A stretch of 64,000 nucleotides of DNA from NCBI RefSeq assembly GCF_963576545.1, contig NC_083646.1, positions 20,470,663 to 20,534,662 of the forward strand, in the 5' to 3' direction. This DNA comes from Limanda limanda. Its lineage: Eukaryota > Chordata > Actinopteri > Pleuronectiformes > Pleuronectidae. The notes under the pieces are model-generated. The model did no database searches. It had not been told where the DNA came from and was given only the letters and a program-made list of their open reading frames with translations. Below are positions 1 to 9,510 of the stretch, piece by piece (the first letter of the stretch is position 1; every line of letters begins with the position of its first letter). The translations under genes were made by a program, and so were the position numbers.

Positions 1-48
1 CTGATAGTTGAAAATATTATTTAGATTTTCTTTATCCACAGTGTTAGT

Positions 49-240
49 ATGGCTCATCACAGTCATTCCAGATTTACAGCTGAACAGGTAAGAGCTGCTA
101 AATGAAGAACAGGATGAAGATGAAGCAATTCTTAATCCTGATTCTGAGTCTGACATCTCTGATGCTGATGACCTAGGCTATGTGCCACAGGGTCAAGCTG
201 GAGTTGTGGGCGTGAATAGAATTCAAGCTCTCCTAGATAT
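49..240 (+). pseudogene. Possible piggyBac-like transposase N-terminus, broken
   Basis: An ATG at 49 opens a short reading frame that hits a stop after about 18 codons. One frame shift later an acidic stretch continues to about 240, rich in Glu, Asp and Ser and ending near a Gly-Tyr-Val-Pro motif. Acidic, Ser/Asp-rich N-termini are common in fish piggyBac-derived transposases, which is the only reason for the label. No catalytic domain is present because a minisatellite takes over at 241. It could equally be another transposase leader or a chance frame. Confidence 0.28.
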
Positions 241-556
241 GTTTTCATGCCGCTTTATATGGCAGAAAAGTTGTCCGTTTTCATGCCGCTTTTTAACGGC
301 AGAAAAGTTGTCCGTTTTCATGCCGCTTTTTAACGGCAGAAAACTTGTCCGTTTTCATGCCTCTTTTTAACGGCAGAAAACTTGTCCGTTTTCATGCCGC
401 TTTTTGACGGCAGAAAAGTTGTCCGTTTTCATGCCGCTTTTTTAACTTCAGAAAAGTTGTCTGTTTTCATGCCGCTTTTTAACTGCAGAAAAGTTGTCAG
501 TTTTCATGCCGTTTTTTGTCCGAAGATGTGGCGCTTTTTAACGGCAGAAAAGTTGT
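241..556. repeat. 37-bp minisatellite, about 8 units
   Basis: The string GTTTTCATGCC recurs at 241, 277, 314, 351, 388, 425, 463 and 500, giving a period of 36-38 bp. Each unit also contains GGCAGAAAA and TTGTCC. The last units decay around 510-556. Two short reading frames run through the array, but they only reflect the repeat and are not proposed as genes. There are no unique spacers, so this is a tandem repeat and not a CRISPR array. Confidence 0.9.
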
Positions 557-885
557 CCGAAGATGTGGGTTAAGAAAAATAAACGCTGCCACCACCCAGT
601 CACAGGAGGACATCAGACAGGAGGGCCAAGTGAAGAGGAAGAGGTGCAAGATCTTCCCAGCTGCCTTCCGTAGTGAGGCTCCGTAGCCACACCTTAACGG
701 CCGGTCCGTGAAAATATTGTCTGACATCCAACCTTGTCTTCTTGTCTGCAAGTGTTCATTTTTCACTAAAGAAAGTAGCGCGAGTAACAAACTCATTTAA
801 ATTTCATTAATTGTAACTGCGATACTTGATTTAAAAAAATACTTTGTTACATGCTTGTTACCGCCAAAAGTAGTGGAAGTAGTGG
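557..885. other. Unassigned AT-rich stretch
   Basis: This segment follows the minisatellite and shows no recognisable coding motif or repeat family. The minus-strand frame at 497-796 overlaps the minisatellite and has no protein-like motifs. Confidence 0.5.
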
Positions 886-953
886 AAGTGTTGGGAGTAA
901 TGCGTTACTTTGTTCAACAGTTACTTTGTAACGCGTTACTCCCAACACTTCTC
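886..953. repeat. Small inverted-repeat MITE remnant
   Basis: AGTGTTGGGAGTAATGCG near 886 is mirrored by CGCGTTACTCCCAACACT ending near 951, with a short centre rich in TTACTTTGT. The GTAACGCGTTAC-type core is typical of a hAT-like miniature repeat common in vertebrate genomes (family knowledge). Only the fused ends are present. Confidence 0.6.
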
Positions 954-1007
954 GTACCTAACTACATTTTGGAACTTTTGACCTCATACGTGCCCGGTCG
1001 TAACCCT

Positions 1008-1205
1008 GAGGTCCTCAGTGAAGACCCTGCTCACCATCCCACAGACCAGGCTGAGGACCAGAGGAGACTGGGCCTTTTCTGTTAGGGATCCCACTCTGTG
1101 GAAGAATCTCCCTGAGAAGATGTGTCTGATAAACTCCTTATTCTCTGTTAAATCTCTACTAAAGACAAAGACAAGACATTTACAAAACAGAACAGCTGAA
1201 ATAAC
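1008..1205 (+). mobile_element. LINE reverse-transcriptase C-terminal remnant (L2/CR1-like)
   Basis: The plus-strand frame from 1018 encodes the typical C-terminal tail of a fish non-LTR reverse transcriptase: LLTIPQTRLRTRGDWAFSVR, then LWKNLPEKM and a Ser-Leu-Leu-Lys-Thr motif. Upstream domains are absent. The downstream half is repeated at 39,360-39,450 in the left flank of the second gprc6a gene. This LINE piece therefore lies inside, and near the left border of, the segmental duplication. The two copies kept different internal pieces of the LINE. Confidence 0.7.
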
Positions 1206-1246
1206 TGGAACAGTGAGAACAGGCCAGTTAACAGTATGGAATGACA

Positions 1247-1332
1247 AGAGTGTGTGCGTGCATGTGTGGTTGTGGTTGTGTGTTTGTGCGTGTGTGTGTT
1301 TGTGCGTGTGTGTTTGTGTGTGTGTGTTTTAT
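1247..1332. repeat. (TG)n microsatellite
   Basis: The tract is rich in TG dinucleotides with occasional GC and TT interruptions. A homologous, shorter tract lies at 39,507-39,562 in the duplicated flank. Confidence 0.9.
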
Positions 1333-1344
1333 ATAGAGATTGAA

Positions 1345-1710
1345 TTCTGTAATTTGAGTAATCATTGGGTAATGTGGGACAACTAAACTTCAGTATGTCT
1401 ACTTCCTTTTCTAAAGAAAACTTGTCAATGGGACTTTTACGATAAGTTATCATGGATATCATGCAACTGAAATCACATGACTTTATTGGTTAATGTCACA
1501 GAAAGGGGAGGGACAAGTGATTCAGAAAAGATTAATGTAAAGGATATAGATGTCTTTAAATTGATAATGTTCCCAATTCTTATCATATTTGTGATGTATT
1601 CAAGCAATAAAATAAGCAAAATAAGTTTAAAATATGTTTTGGTTTGTTTGTTTTTTTTTCAAACAATTGTAGTTGTCCCACTTGCATGCTTTAGGTAATC
1701 TGGGACAGTC
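1345..1710. repeat. MITE-like repeat with GGTAATNTGGGAC ends
   Basis: The segment begins with GGTAATGTGGGACAACTA and ends with a mirrored TAGTTGTCCCAC followed by GGTAATCTGGGAC. Related copies lie at 39,576-39,975 (same orientation, in the duplicated flank) and 24,900-25,170 (inverted, inside intron 5 of gprc6a copy A). A terminus-like piece lies at 46,865-46,915. No coding capacity is seen, and the superfamily is not determined. Confidence 0.6.
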
Positions 1711-1939
1711 ACTTACGTTCTTTAAATAATGAAATGGGCATTGAGGGATTTCATGAAGTAAAAAATTAAAAGCACAGAGGTGTTGTCAGACAGGAGTTGA
1801 TGGTAAATACAGTTTTTCTGAGATAATTATATCAGAAAACTTTTATTTTTATTTGATCTTTTCTCATTTTTTTATTCTTCAACAGTCAGTGCTCTAGTGT
1901 CGGTGATCTTCAAACTGCTTTAACAATTGTTTTCATTGT

Positions 1940-2351
1940 TGTTACGACCCTGACTAGGGGTAAAACAGTCGCAACATGATCCAAGAGTTCCCCCAGCCTT
2001 CCACTCTCCCAAGAAACCAGCCACAAACAATTATCAGCCGTTAGTGTTTATTAAAAACACCTTCTCCTTCAGGGTGGGCTAGTAGCCAAAACAATAAACA
2101 GAAAACTACCCTAAGGCGAAACAACCTAAACTTCCCTACTCAAAATAAAGGAAAACAAAAGACAGGTTACTGACCTAATTCCTCAAGTAAGCAAAACAGG
2201 AGAAAACATGGATCAAACAAAAAGGCTACCCACCCCTACCATGAACAGGCTGGTACAAAAAAAAGAACAGTTTGATAAAGTGCTGCACAAGCTGAGTGCA
2301 GCTGGACGTCCGGCTGGCAGTGGCAAGGAGAGAGACAGAGAGACATACACC

Positions 2352-2394
<43 letters not shown>

Positions 2395-2428
2395 GGAGAG
2401 GGAGCCACACAACCTCAGGGTTGTAACA
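1940..2428 (-). repeat. 3' LTR of the Gmr1-like element
   Basis: This 489-bp repeat matches 6,242-6,716 with few differences. The main one is the length of the (GA)n tract at 2,350-2,400, which is longer here. The high similarity suggests a young insertion. In element orientation this is the downstream LTR. Confidence 0.85.
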
Positions 2429-2440
2429 CCTCCCCCCTTA
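2429..2440 (-). other. Polypurine tract
   Basis: On the minus strand the bases immediately upstream of the downstream LTR read TAAGGGGGGAGG, a purine run in the position expected for the plus-strand primer of an LTR retrotransposon. This fixes the element's orientation as minus. Confidence 0.75.
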
Positions 2441-2468
2441 AGATCGAACATTTCTCTCCCAACGAAAA

Positions 2469-2840
2469 ATGTTCGATTTCACAGGTCAAAAGAACGCGAA
2501 AGGCGTGGCGTCTGCTTCTTACACAGAAGATCTGACTTGTTCCATTTGTCTGTCATTCTTCACTGATCCTGTAGTGCTCCTGTGTGGCCACTCTTTCTGC
2601 AGAGAATGTATTAATCATTCTCTGAGTTTACAGCGCCAGTGTCCACAGTGTCGAGCTGATATTCCAGAAAAGGAGAAATGTCTTCCAACCAATCACAGTT
2701 TGAAAAGTCTTGTTGAAAAAGAAGTCGACAAGCAGGAGAGAGGATGGAAATGTCAAAGAGGTTGATGACTGGTTGTGCCATGAACATGAAGAAAGGCTGA
2801 AGCTGTTCTGCGTCACTGATCAGAAGTTAGTTTGTTGAAT
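2469..2840 (+). pseudogene. TRIM-family RING plus partial B-box fragment
   Basis: The frame from 2,469 encodes a C3HC4 RING finger: CSICLSFFTDPVVLLCGHSF, then CRECI and CPQC, about residues 20-60. This arrangement is typical of fish TRIM ubiquitin ligases. After about 98 residues the frame stops. In another frame a B-box-2-like piece continues (CHEHEERLKLFCVTDQKLVC) and then stops near 2,838. There is no coiled coil and no SPRY domain. The fragment lies antisense inside the retrotransposon, between RNase H remnants and the polypurine tract. It looks like captured or inserted host sequence, now frameshifted. Confidence 0.75.
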
Positions 2841-3784
2841 TTCTTAGAGAAGAAACAGACCGGGTGATCCACATCATTAACATCCTCCTGCAGCAGCCCC
2901 GCCCCAGCCCCGTGACCACTGGCATCAACCTCAAGTTTGAAGGGTAGTAGAAAGTCTGGGGAAGAAAGAACAGGTGCGCTACAGAGAAGAGCCTTAGCAG
3001 ATTCAAGAGCTTCCTGACACGAAGTAGTCCACACATAAGGTTTAGAGGGACTGGACAGGGTAGTGAGGGGAGCAACAATATCAGAAAAGTTTCTGCAGAA
3101 TCCACGATAGTACCCACACATCCCTAAAAAACGTTGAAGTTCCCGCCTGGTCTTGGGCAGTGGGAAATCTACAATTGCCTGCAGGCCAGACCCACTAAAT
3201 GGTAACAAAACCAGAACCTTATCCCCAGACTGGAACTTTCTCGACACAGATTTCTGGTTGTCTCTGCTTTTCATCTTGGACTGAACAGAAGCTGTAGACA
3301 AACTATTAACTAAGGTACAGTCACTCTGTTGGGCCTTAATCAGTTCTACTTTGTCCACGGACAAAGACAAATCTGGAACCGTCCACATGTGGTCATACGT
3401 GTTTTCCAATGTTGTTTTTGTTGTTGGGGCCTCACCCAAAACAGAACTATCTACCACAACATTATCATGTACCATGAAAGTATCCGAAAGATGTACCACA
3501 TCACCTAGCTTACGAGCCGTGGCACGCGTAACGGCGCACGCAGGGAAAATGGAGGGTGAGTCACATGTAACCACAGTGGGGTTTTCAACAACTTCGGGGG
3601 AGGGGAACACTTTAACCGATGCAACATCATTCCCGAGAATTAAGTAAACCCCCTGTATTGGAAACTGGGATCGCAACCCAACTCGCACAAGGCCAGACAC
3701 AATAGGAGAGGATAGTTGCATAGTATGAAGCGGCACACGTAAAACACTCATTTTAACACCCCAAATCCGTATATCTGTGCCCAA
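2813..3784 (-). pseudogene. Gypsy pol fragment: linker, integrase tail, RT thumb/RNase H
   Basis: This 323-codon frame first carries a protease-linker region. A segment with KFQSGDKVLVLLP then appears, which is the usual C-terminal motif of fish Gypsy integrases. It is followed directly by the RT-RNase H junction (RRELQRFLGMCGYYRGFCRN, then LEVDASGHGAGAGLLQED and FFSKKF). The integrase core and most of RT, including its catalytic motif, are missing. Integrase before RT/RNase H is the order known for Gmr1-like elements, so internal deletion explains the frame better than scrambling. Confidence 0.75.
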
Positions 3785-4500
3785 TATGTTTGCTTCGAAA
3801 AAGGTAACACACCAGCCCGGATGAGAGAATGTTTCGCACCGGTATCTCGTAATATTTTAATGGGCACAGGGCTATCTCCATCCTCGGGTATAGACACATA
3901 ACAATCTGAGACGAACGGTTTAAAATCAGCATCCATTTCATCCTTCTGTCCTATCTGAGCTACTCCAGGCACTGTTTGAATCAGCCTGATAGCGGAGGGA
4001 CTGTCTGACCTCTTAATCTGATCTTTCTTTCTCAACCGCGGACAATCAGCAATAAAATGTCCACTTTCATGGCAGTAGAAACAAGCACGCTTATCACGGA
4101 AAACTGGTGACTGGAGCCTGGGACTCAGGGGTGATTTTTGTCTTTCCCCTACAACTTCCCCATCATGGGACATATATGAGGAAAACACATTCTTATGGGT
4201 TAGGGCAAATTCATCAGCCAGCACTGCTGCTTGTGATAAGGTCGCAACCTTTTGTTCATTTAAGTACATCACAATATTCTCAGGCAAACATCTCTTAAAC
4301 TCCTCCAGAAGTATAAGTTCACGCAAAGCAACAAAATCCTTGGTTTCAGAAGCCTGACACCATTTATTAAATAATGTGCCCTTCTCATGTGCAAATTCAC
4401 CATACGTTTGGTTGGCAGTTTTTCTAGAGTTCCTAAATTTTTGGCGATAAGCCTCAGGAACTAATTCATAGGCCCGAAGAACAGTAGATTTAACCACCTA
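3748..4500 (-). pseudogene. Gag C-terminal half and protease start, Gmr1-like
   Basis: The minus-strand frame encodes a SCAN-like capsid C-terminal segment (LRAYELVPEAYRQKF through a Leu-rich stretch), a CCHC zinc knuckle (CFYCHESGHFIADC) and an aspartic-protease-like start (DTGAKHSLI). A TAG at about 4,498-4,500 separates it in frame from upstream gag, and a MITE splits gag just beyond. The mammalian SCAN domain is thought to derive from Gmr1-like capsids (established knowledge). Confidence 0.8.
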
Positions 4501-4526
4501 ATAATCCCCGCTCTGGTCTAGAGTAA

Positions 4527-5520
4527 AGGCCAATTTATGCTTGAGCGTATTTTGTAAAACGGATAGATAAGACCGCCCTATCCGTCGTGAAACGCCCTCT
4601 CCGAGCGCTTCGGACAGCTTTTCGTACACCTCTGATTTTTCGAACTGTCCGTGTTGTGTCGGAGAGCCCGCGGACAGCTCTTGGCTGTGATTGGTCCGCG
4701 AACGACATCATTTCCGTATGTGGTCATTTCCGTACGACGTCATTTCTGTTCGAGGTCATTTCCGGAACTGTAACTTCCTGATTCACAAGAAACACATACA
4801 CAACTACGATTCTACGATTAATGTGACGTGTGTGTTAAGCCAGCGGAGTTGTCCGGCTGACGGTGGCTCGTTCGAGCACTGACGACATGTGTGCACGGTC
4901 ACAGACGGTTAGAACGAGCTTTCAAAACGGCGCTAGCAGGCTAGGCTAGCGGGCTAGCCACCATGCTAACTGCGGTGGTAACAGTGCATAACCCCGCCGT
5001 CACGACTTTAATTCCACTTCTATCATGACACTGTTTCCATAATACCGCCAGGTTAGAAGCAAACACTTGGTAGAAGTTAGTGTCGGGAGTCCCTGCTGAC
5101 TGTGTGGAAGCTGGGGGGAAGCTAGCTGGGAGGGGAGCTAGCTCCGTGTAGCTGCTAGCTCCGTCTAGCTTCAAGCTACAAGCTGTGGAATCAGCAACAC
5201 AGTTCGGAAACAAGACCGGGGAACCGCTGCGCTAAGAAACGATAACATCAGCATCTTGACCCGCTGGGTGACACTTTATTTGGTTCTGTTAGTTGCCATG
5301 GTTCAGTGTGTGGGAGACAGAGATAAACAGACACACGTGGACTTCTTCTTCCCAAAATTGGGGTAGGCCTCTCTGAGCTCGTCTTCCGTTGCGCCACCTA
5401 TGGGTTTGGCGGTGAATTTTATTCGACGTATAGTGGTCGGAGAAGTAAAAATCAAAAAGACTCTTCGTCTCCCACTGAGCCCTCTCCGAGAAACGGATAC
5501 GTAGAAGTATATAAGAGCCT
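4527..5520. mobile_element. TAA-flanked MITE (PIF/Harbinger-like), copy I
   Basis: This 994-bp non-coding element is flanked by TAA at 4,524-4,526 and 5,521-5,523. Its ends, AGGCCAATTTATGCTT and (reverse complement) AGGCTCTTATATACTTC, are imperfect inverted repeats. A second copy in opposite orientation lies at 33,162-38,025, also flanked by TAA. A TWA 3-bp duplication is the PIF/Harbinger signature (family knowledge). The interior is rich in GCTAGC. It splits the gag frame of the host retrotransposon, so it is younger. Confidence 0.75.
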
Positions 5521-5523
5521 TAA

Positions 5524-6121
5524 GACTATTACAGACCTCCTGCGCTTTGCCTACTAATTTGCATTGTAACAATATTGGCCAAACATTTTTAGGCCATCTT
5601 AATGCAGACGCAATACGTTCAAATGCACAAAAGTATGAATCAACTTCTGTTTCCCTAAACGGAGGAACAACTGCTACATGTCTGCCGACATCAAAGCTAT
5701 CCTGATGGAAGAGGGTAGGTGATGAAACCTGAATGTGGGTGGCAGACGCTAATGGGGGTTCCTGCTCCAACTCTAGAGCTCGCACTCGTAGGTGCATTGT
5801 GTCACGCTCCATCTCCTTAATACGGAGCACCAAGTTGAGTTCCTCGGCCTTCATGTCACTCTTAATCAAGGGATCCATGTCGGGGGCGGACCGTGGCATT
5901 GCCTTGGCCTCCGCATCTTCCCCAGTATCCACCTGACGTTCTGGAAACACCCCCTTTTCCCCTAATTCTTTAACCAAAATTTGTTTTAAATCAACTTTTT
6001 TTGCATTTAAAGGTACTTTAACCCCGAAAAAATCTGCCTCAATCAATAAATCAGCTTTGTTACATTTATCTAGCTTTTTAATCGAGGGATCCGTGACAAA
6101 ATCGTCTAATTGAAAATCCAT
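5524..6121 (-). pseudogene. Gag N-terminal half of the Gmr1-like element
   Basis: The frame starts at 6,121 (MDFQLDDFVTDPSIKKLDKC), about 100 bases after the primer-binding site. It runs for about 200 residues of retroelement gag: a Lys/Asp-rich leader, a coiled Glu/Leu region and a conserved capsid segment. It reads on into the MITE at 5,520, where the frame becomes MITE sequence and ends at 5,303. The downstream half of gag resumes below 4,523. Confidence 0.75.
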
Positions 6122-6218
6122 TCTTTTAACATAAACAACAAGCCGGCAACACGTTTGTGGAACATATATTATCTGCCAACAAACAACAACAAAAGAAAAA
6201 CAAATGTCCCCATAAGAA

Positions 6219-6236
6219 GAAACGGACGAGCTCCCA
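6219..6236 (-). other. tRNA primer-binding site, Pro-like
   Basis: On the minus strand, a few bases after the upstream LTR end, the sequence reads TTGGGAGCTCGTCCG. This resembles the complement of the tRNA-Pro 3' end used by many LTR elements, with about one change in the first fifteen bases. Position and orientation agree with the polypurine tract. Confidence 0.6.
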
Positions 6237-6241
6237 ATTCA

Positions 6242-6716
6242 TTTTACGACCCTGCCTAGGTGTAAAACAGTCGCAACATGATCCAAGACTTCCCCCCCCC
6301 CCTCCTTCCACTCTCCCAAGAAACCAGCCACAAACAATTATCAGCCCGTTAGTGTTTATTAAAAACACCTTCTCCTTCAGGGTGGGCTAGTAGCCAAAAC
6401 AATAAACAGAAAACTACCCTAAGGCGAAACAACCTAAACTTCCCTACTCAAAATAAAGGAAAACAAAAGACAGGTTACTGACCTAACTCCTCAAGTAAGC
6501 AAAACAGGAGAAAACATGGATCAAACAAAAAGGCTACCCACCCCTACCATGAACAGGCTGGTACAAAAAAAAGAACACTTTGATAAAGTGCTGCACAAGA
6601 TGAGTGCAGCTGGACGTCCGGCTGGCAGTGGCAAGGAGAGAGACAGAGAGACATACACCCCGAGAGAGAGAGAGGGAGAGAGGGAGAGGGAGCCACACAA
6701 CCTCAGGGTTGTAACA
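6242..6716 (-). repeat. 5' LTR of the Gmr1-like element
   Basis: This 475-bp copy matches 1,940-2,428. It differs by a shorter (GA)n tract, a longer C run near 6,293 and changed terminal bases. In element orientation it would carry the promoter. The target duplication lies immediately after it (6,717-6,720). Confidence 0.85.
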
Positions 6717-6862
6717 TTGTTTACTTAAAAATGTTCATTGTTAACTTGTGAAGCACCTTGAAACTGTGTTTTGAAAGGTGCTATATAAAATATAAATTCT
6801 TCCAAGTACTACTTCTTCTAAGTAAACTTTTAACTGTTCATCACCCTCAACAGTAATTGTAA
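6717..6862. repeat. Duplicated flank with LINE-2-like 3' tail
   Basis: TTGTTTACTT here continues the flank interrupted by the retrotransposon and matches the second copy near 40,122. A segment around 6,745-6,800 (GTGAAGCACCTTGAAACTG, then AAAGGTGCTATATAAA) resembles the 3' tail shared by vertebrate LINE-2 elements and some SINEs. It is absent from the second copy, so it is an extra small insertion. Confidence 0.5.
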
Positions 6863-7000
6863 CTAGGGCTACGTTGTAGCACTTGCGGGCCCGAGCACCT
6901 GCACGTTGAAGCCTGTTGCGGTCGGGGGAGAGAGCGGTCGATGACCAAGCGCACGTGTCCGTGTTGGATGCGTTTTCCTCTCTGTGGCAAGGATAAAAGC

Positions 7001-7480
7001 TTCACTTCCTGTAGCCACCAGGGGGCGCTGTGATTTAAAGTCATGATTTCTGTGTATATGTCATCAGGCTGGGACTCTAGTCTTACATATCTAGTTTGGA
7101 CTCAATTGGACAATAAACGCTTCACTTCATGTAGCCACCAGGGGACGCTGTGATTTAAAGTCATGATTTCTGTGTAGATGTCATCAGGCTGGGACTCCAG
7201 TCTTACATGTCTAGTTTGGACTCAATTGGACAATAAACACTTCACTTCCTGTAGCCACCAGGGGGCGCTGTGATTTAAAGTCATGATTTCTGTGTAGATG
7301 TCATCAGGCCGGGACTCTAGTCTTACATGTCTAGTTTGGACTCAATTGGACAATAAACATTTCACTTCCTGTAGCCACCAGGGGGCGCTGTGATTTTAAG
7401 TCATGATTTCTGTGTAGATGTCATCAGGCCGGGACTCTAGTCTTACATGTCTAGTTTGCACTCGATTGGACAATATATGT
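7001..7480 (+). repeat. 120-bp tandem array, 4 units (nest copy 1)
   Basis: Units begin with TTCACTTCCTGTAGCCACCA at 7,001, 7,121, 7,241 and 7,361, a period of exactly 120 bp. Each holds an ETS-like ACTTCCTGT followed by the CTCF-like CCACCAGGGGGCGCTG. Unit 2 has one change in the motif (GGGGACGC). Confidence 0.95.
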
Positions 7481-9029
7481 CCGAGCTAAGAACCTCGTGT
7501 TTTGATGGCGTTTAATCAAACTTCAACGCCACGGTCACACGGCCTTAAAACCATATGAAGATCTCCGGGGGGGGGCTGTCGATACACACATGTAGTTTGA
7601 GTGAGATAGAACCATGAACACGGAAGTTACAGCATTTGGTGTTTCACGGCGAGTTGATGAACTTTGACGCCACGCCACGGTCACACGGTGTGACGAACGA
7701 TAAATCCCTAAATCAATTTTTATCTCCATCTTGTTGTGATGACACTCATCTGAATTTAAAGTTGAACTGATAAAAGCCCTGGGACAAGTACATCAAAGTA
7801 AAAATGGTGAATATGGCCAAAATGGCCACTAAATCCAAAATGGCGGACTTCCTGTTTGGTTTAACCTATCGATCCAAGAGACTTATTTGTTTGTAATGGA
7901 AAGACACATGCCCTAATACATTTTTGTACAAGTCGGCCAATCGTAGCGCCGGGGCTGCTCTTTAGGGGGCGCTAGTCAGTTTTTTTGCCACGCCCATTTC
8001 TTAAAACCATATGAATATCTTCGGGGGGGGATGTTAACACACACATGTAGTTTGAGTGAGATGGAACCATGAACATGGAAGTTACAGCAATTTCGTGTTT
8101 CACGGCGAGCTGATGAACTTTGATGCCACGCCATTAATACTGTGTTTGACGAAAAGTCACAGTAATCTTATATCTTCATTATCAATGTCTTGAGACCTAT
8201 TTGATAGAGTTTGACATGGTTGAGGTCAGTGGATGAGGAGAAATACATCCAAGTGTAAGACATGCAAAAAAAAAGACATTTCCTGTTTTCACCAGGGGGC
8301 GCTGTGATATTAAGTCATGATTTCAGTGCAGATGTCATTAGGCCGGGACTCTTGTCTTATGTGTATAGTTTGGATTTGATTGGATCATGTATGTGCGAGA
8401 TACAGAAGCTCGTGTTTTGATGGCGTTTAATCAAACTTTGACGCCACGCCACGGTCACACGGTGAGACGAAAAATCAATCCCTAAATCATTTTTTATCTC
8501 CATCTTGTTGTGATATCACTCATCTAAATTTAAATTTGATTTGATGAAAGCCCTGGGACAAGTACGTCAAAGCAAAAATGGCCAAAATGGTCAAAATGGC
8601 CACTAAATCCAAAATGGCGGGCTTCCTGTTGCGTTTTTCATATTGCCCCTTGAGACTTTTTTTCATGATTTGTCACGAAACACCTCTTGCCCAATTTTGG
8701 TGAAAATCGGTTATGTGGAAACTTAGGGGCTGGGTTCCAGGGGGCGCTGTTGAGCCATTTTGCCACGCCCATTTCAAAATACTCCAGAATACGTAAATTT
8801 TCACCACTTACTAATTTACTGCAAAGTTTCATAACTTTTTGAGCATGTTAAAGCCCTCAAAAAGCCCATCCTTTTGCCGGAAAAATAATAACTAGGGCTA
8901 CGTTGTAGCACTTGCGGGCCCGAGCACCTGCACGTTGAAGCCTGTTGCGGTCGGGGGAGAGAGCGGACGATGACCAAGTGCTCGTCTCCGCGTTGGATGA
9001 GTTTTCCTCTCTATGGCAAGGATAAAAGC

Positions 9030-9510
9030 TTCACTTCCTGTAGCCACCAGGGGGCGCTGTGATTTAAAGTCATGATTTCTGTGTAGATGTCATCAGGCTG
9101 GGACTCTAGTCTTACATGTCTAGTTTGGACTCAATTGGACAATAAACGCTTCACTTCCTGTAGCCACCAGGGGGCGCTGTTATTTAAAGTCATGATTTCT
9201 GTGTAGATGTCATCAGGCTGGGACTCTAGTCTTACATGTCTAGTTTGGACTCAATTGGACAATAAACGCTTCACTTCCTGTAGCCACCAGGGGGCGCTGT
9301 GATTTAAAGTCATGATTTCTGTGTAGATGTCATCAGGCTGGGACTCTAGTCTTACATGTCTAGTTTGGACTCAATTGGACAATAAACACTTCACTTCCTG
9401 TAGCCACCAGGGGGCGCTGTGATTTAAAGTCATGATTTCTGTGTAGATGTCATCAGGCCGGGACTCTAGTCTTACATGTCTAGTTTGGACTCGATTGGAC
9501 AATATATGTC
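9030..9510 (+). repeat. 120-bp tandem array, 4 units (nest copy 2)
   Basis: Units start at 9,030, 9,150, 9,270 and 9,390 with a 120-bp period. All four carry an unchanged CCACCAGGGGGCGCTG. The units are nearly identical to each other and to those of copy 1. Confidence 0.95.

Larger units (their letters stand above)
1940..6716 (-). mobile_element. Gmr1-like Ty3/Gypsy LTR retrotransposon, defective
   Basis: Two long terminal repeats (1,940-2,428 and 6,242-6,716) share nearly the whole sequence. Each has TGTTAC-type and GTAACA ends. The host target TTGT (or ATTGT, the A being shared with the LTR end) is duplicated at 1,935-1,939 and 6,716-6,720. The homologous flank of the second gprc6a copy at about 40,115-40,130 has the unfilled site CATTGTTTACTT. 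The element reads on the minus strand: LTR, primer-binding site, gag, protease, integrase tail, RT/RNase H, polypurine tract, LTR. Gag carries a SCAN-like segment and the integrase C-terminal motif lies before the RT/RNase H piece. Both traits fit the Gmr1-like group (established knowledge). A MITE insertion, an in-frame stop and a large pol deletion make it non-autonomous. Confidence 0.85.

Noticed and set aside
241..556. CRISPR-like regular repeats
   Set aside because: The 37-bp units are head-to-tail without unique spacers, in a vertebrate genome, so this is a minisatellite.
1018..1462. Open frames through the TG repeat (122 and 104 codons)
   Set aside because: They consist of LINE tail plus Cys/Val or His/Thr runs from the dinucleotide repeat, with no gene structure.
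2208..2535. Overlapping frames in the GA-rich LTR
   Set aside because: They are low-complexity Arg/Glu or Leu/Ser translations of (GA)n inside an LTR.
2813..3784. Scrambled pol caused by recombination
   Set aside because: Integrase before RT/RNase H is the known order of Gmr1-like elements, so internal deletion is the simpler explanation.
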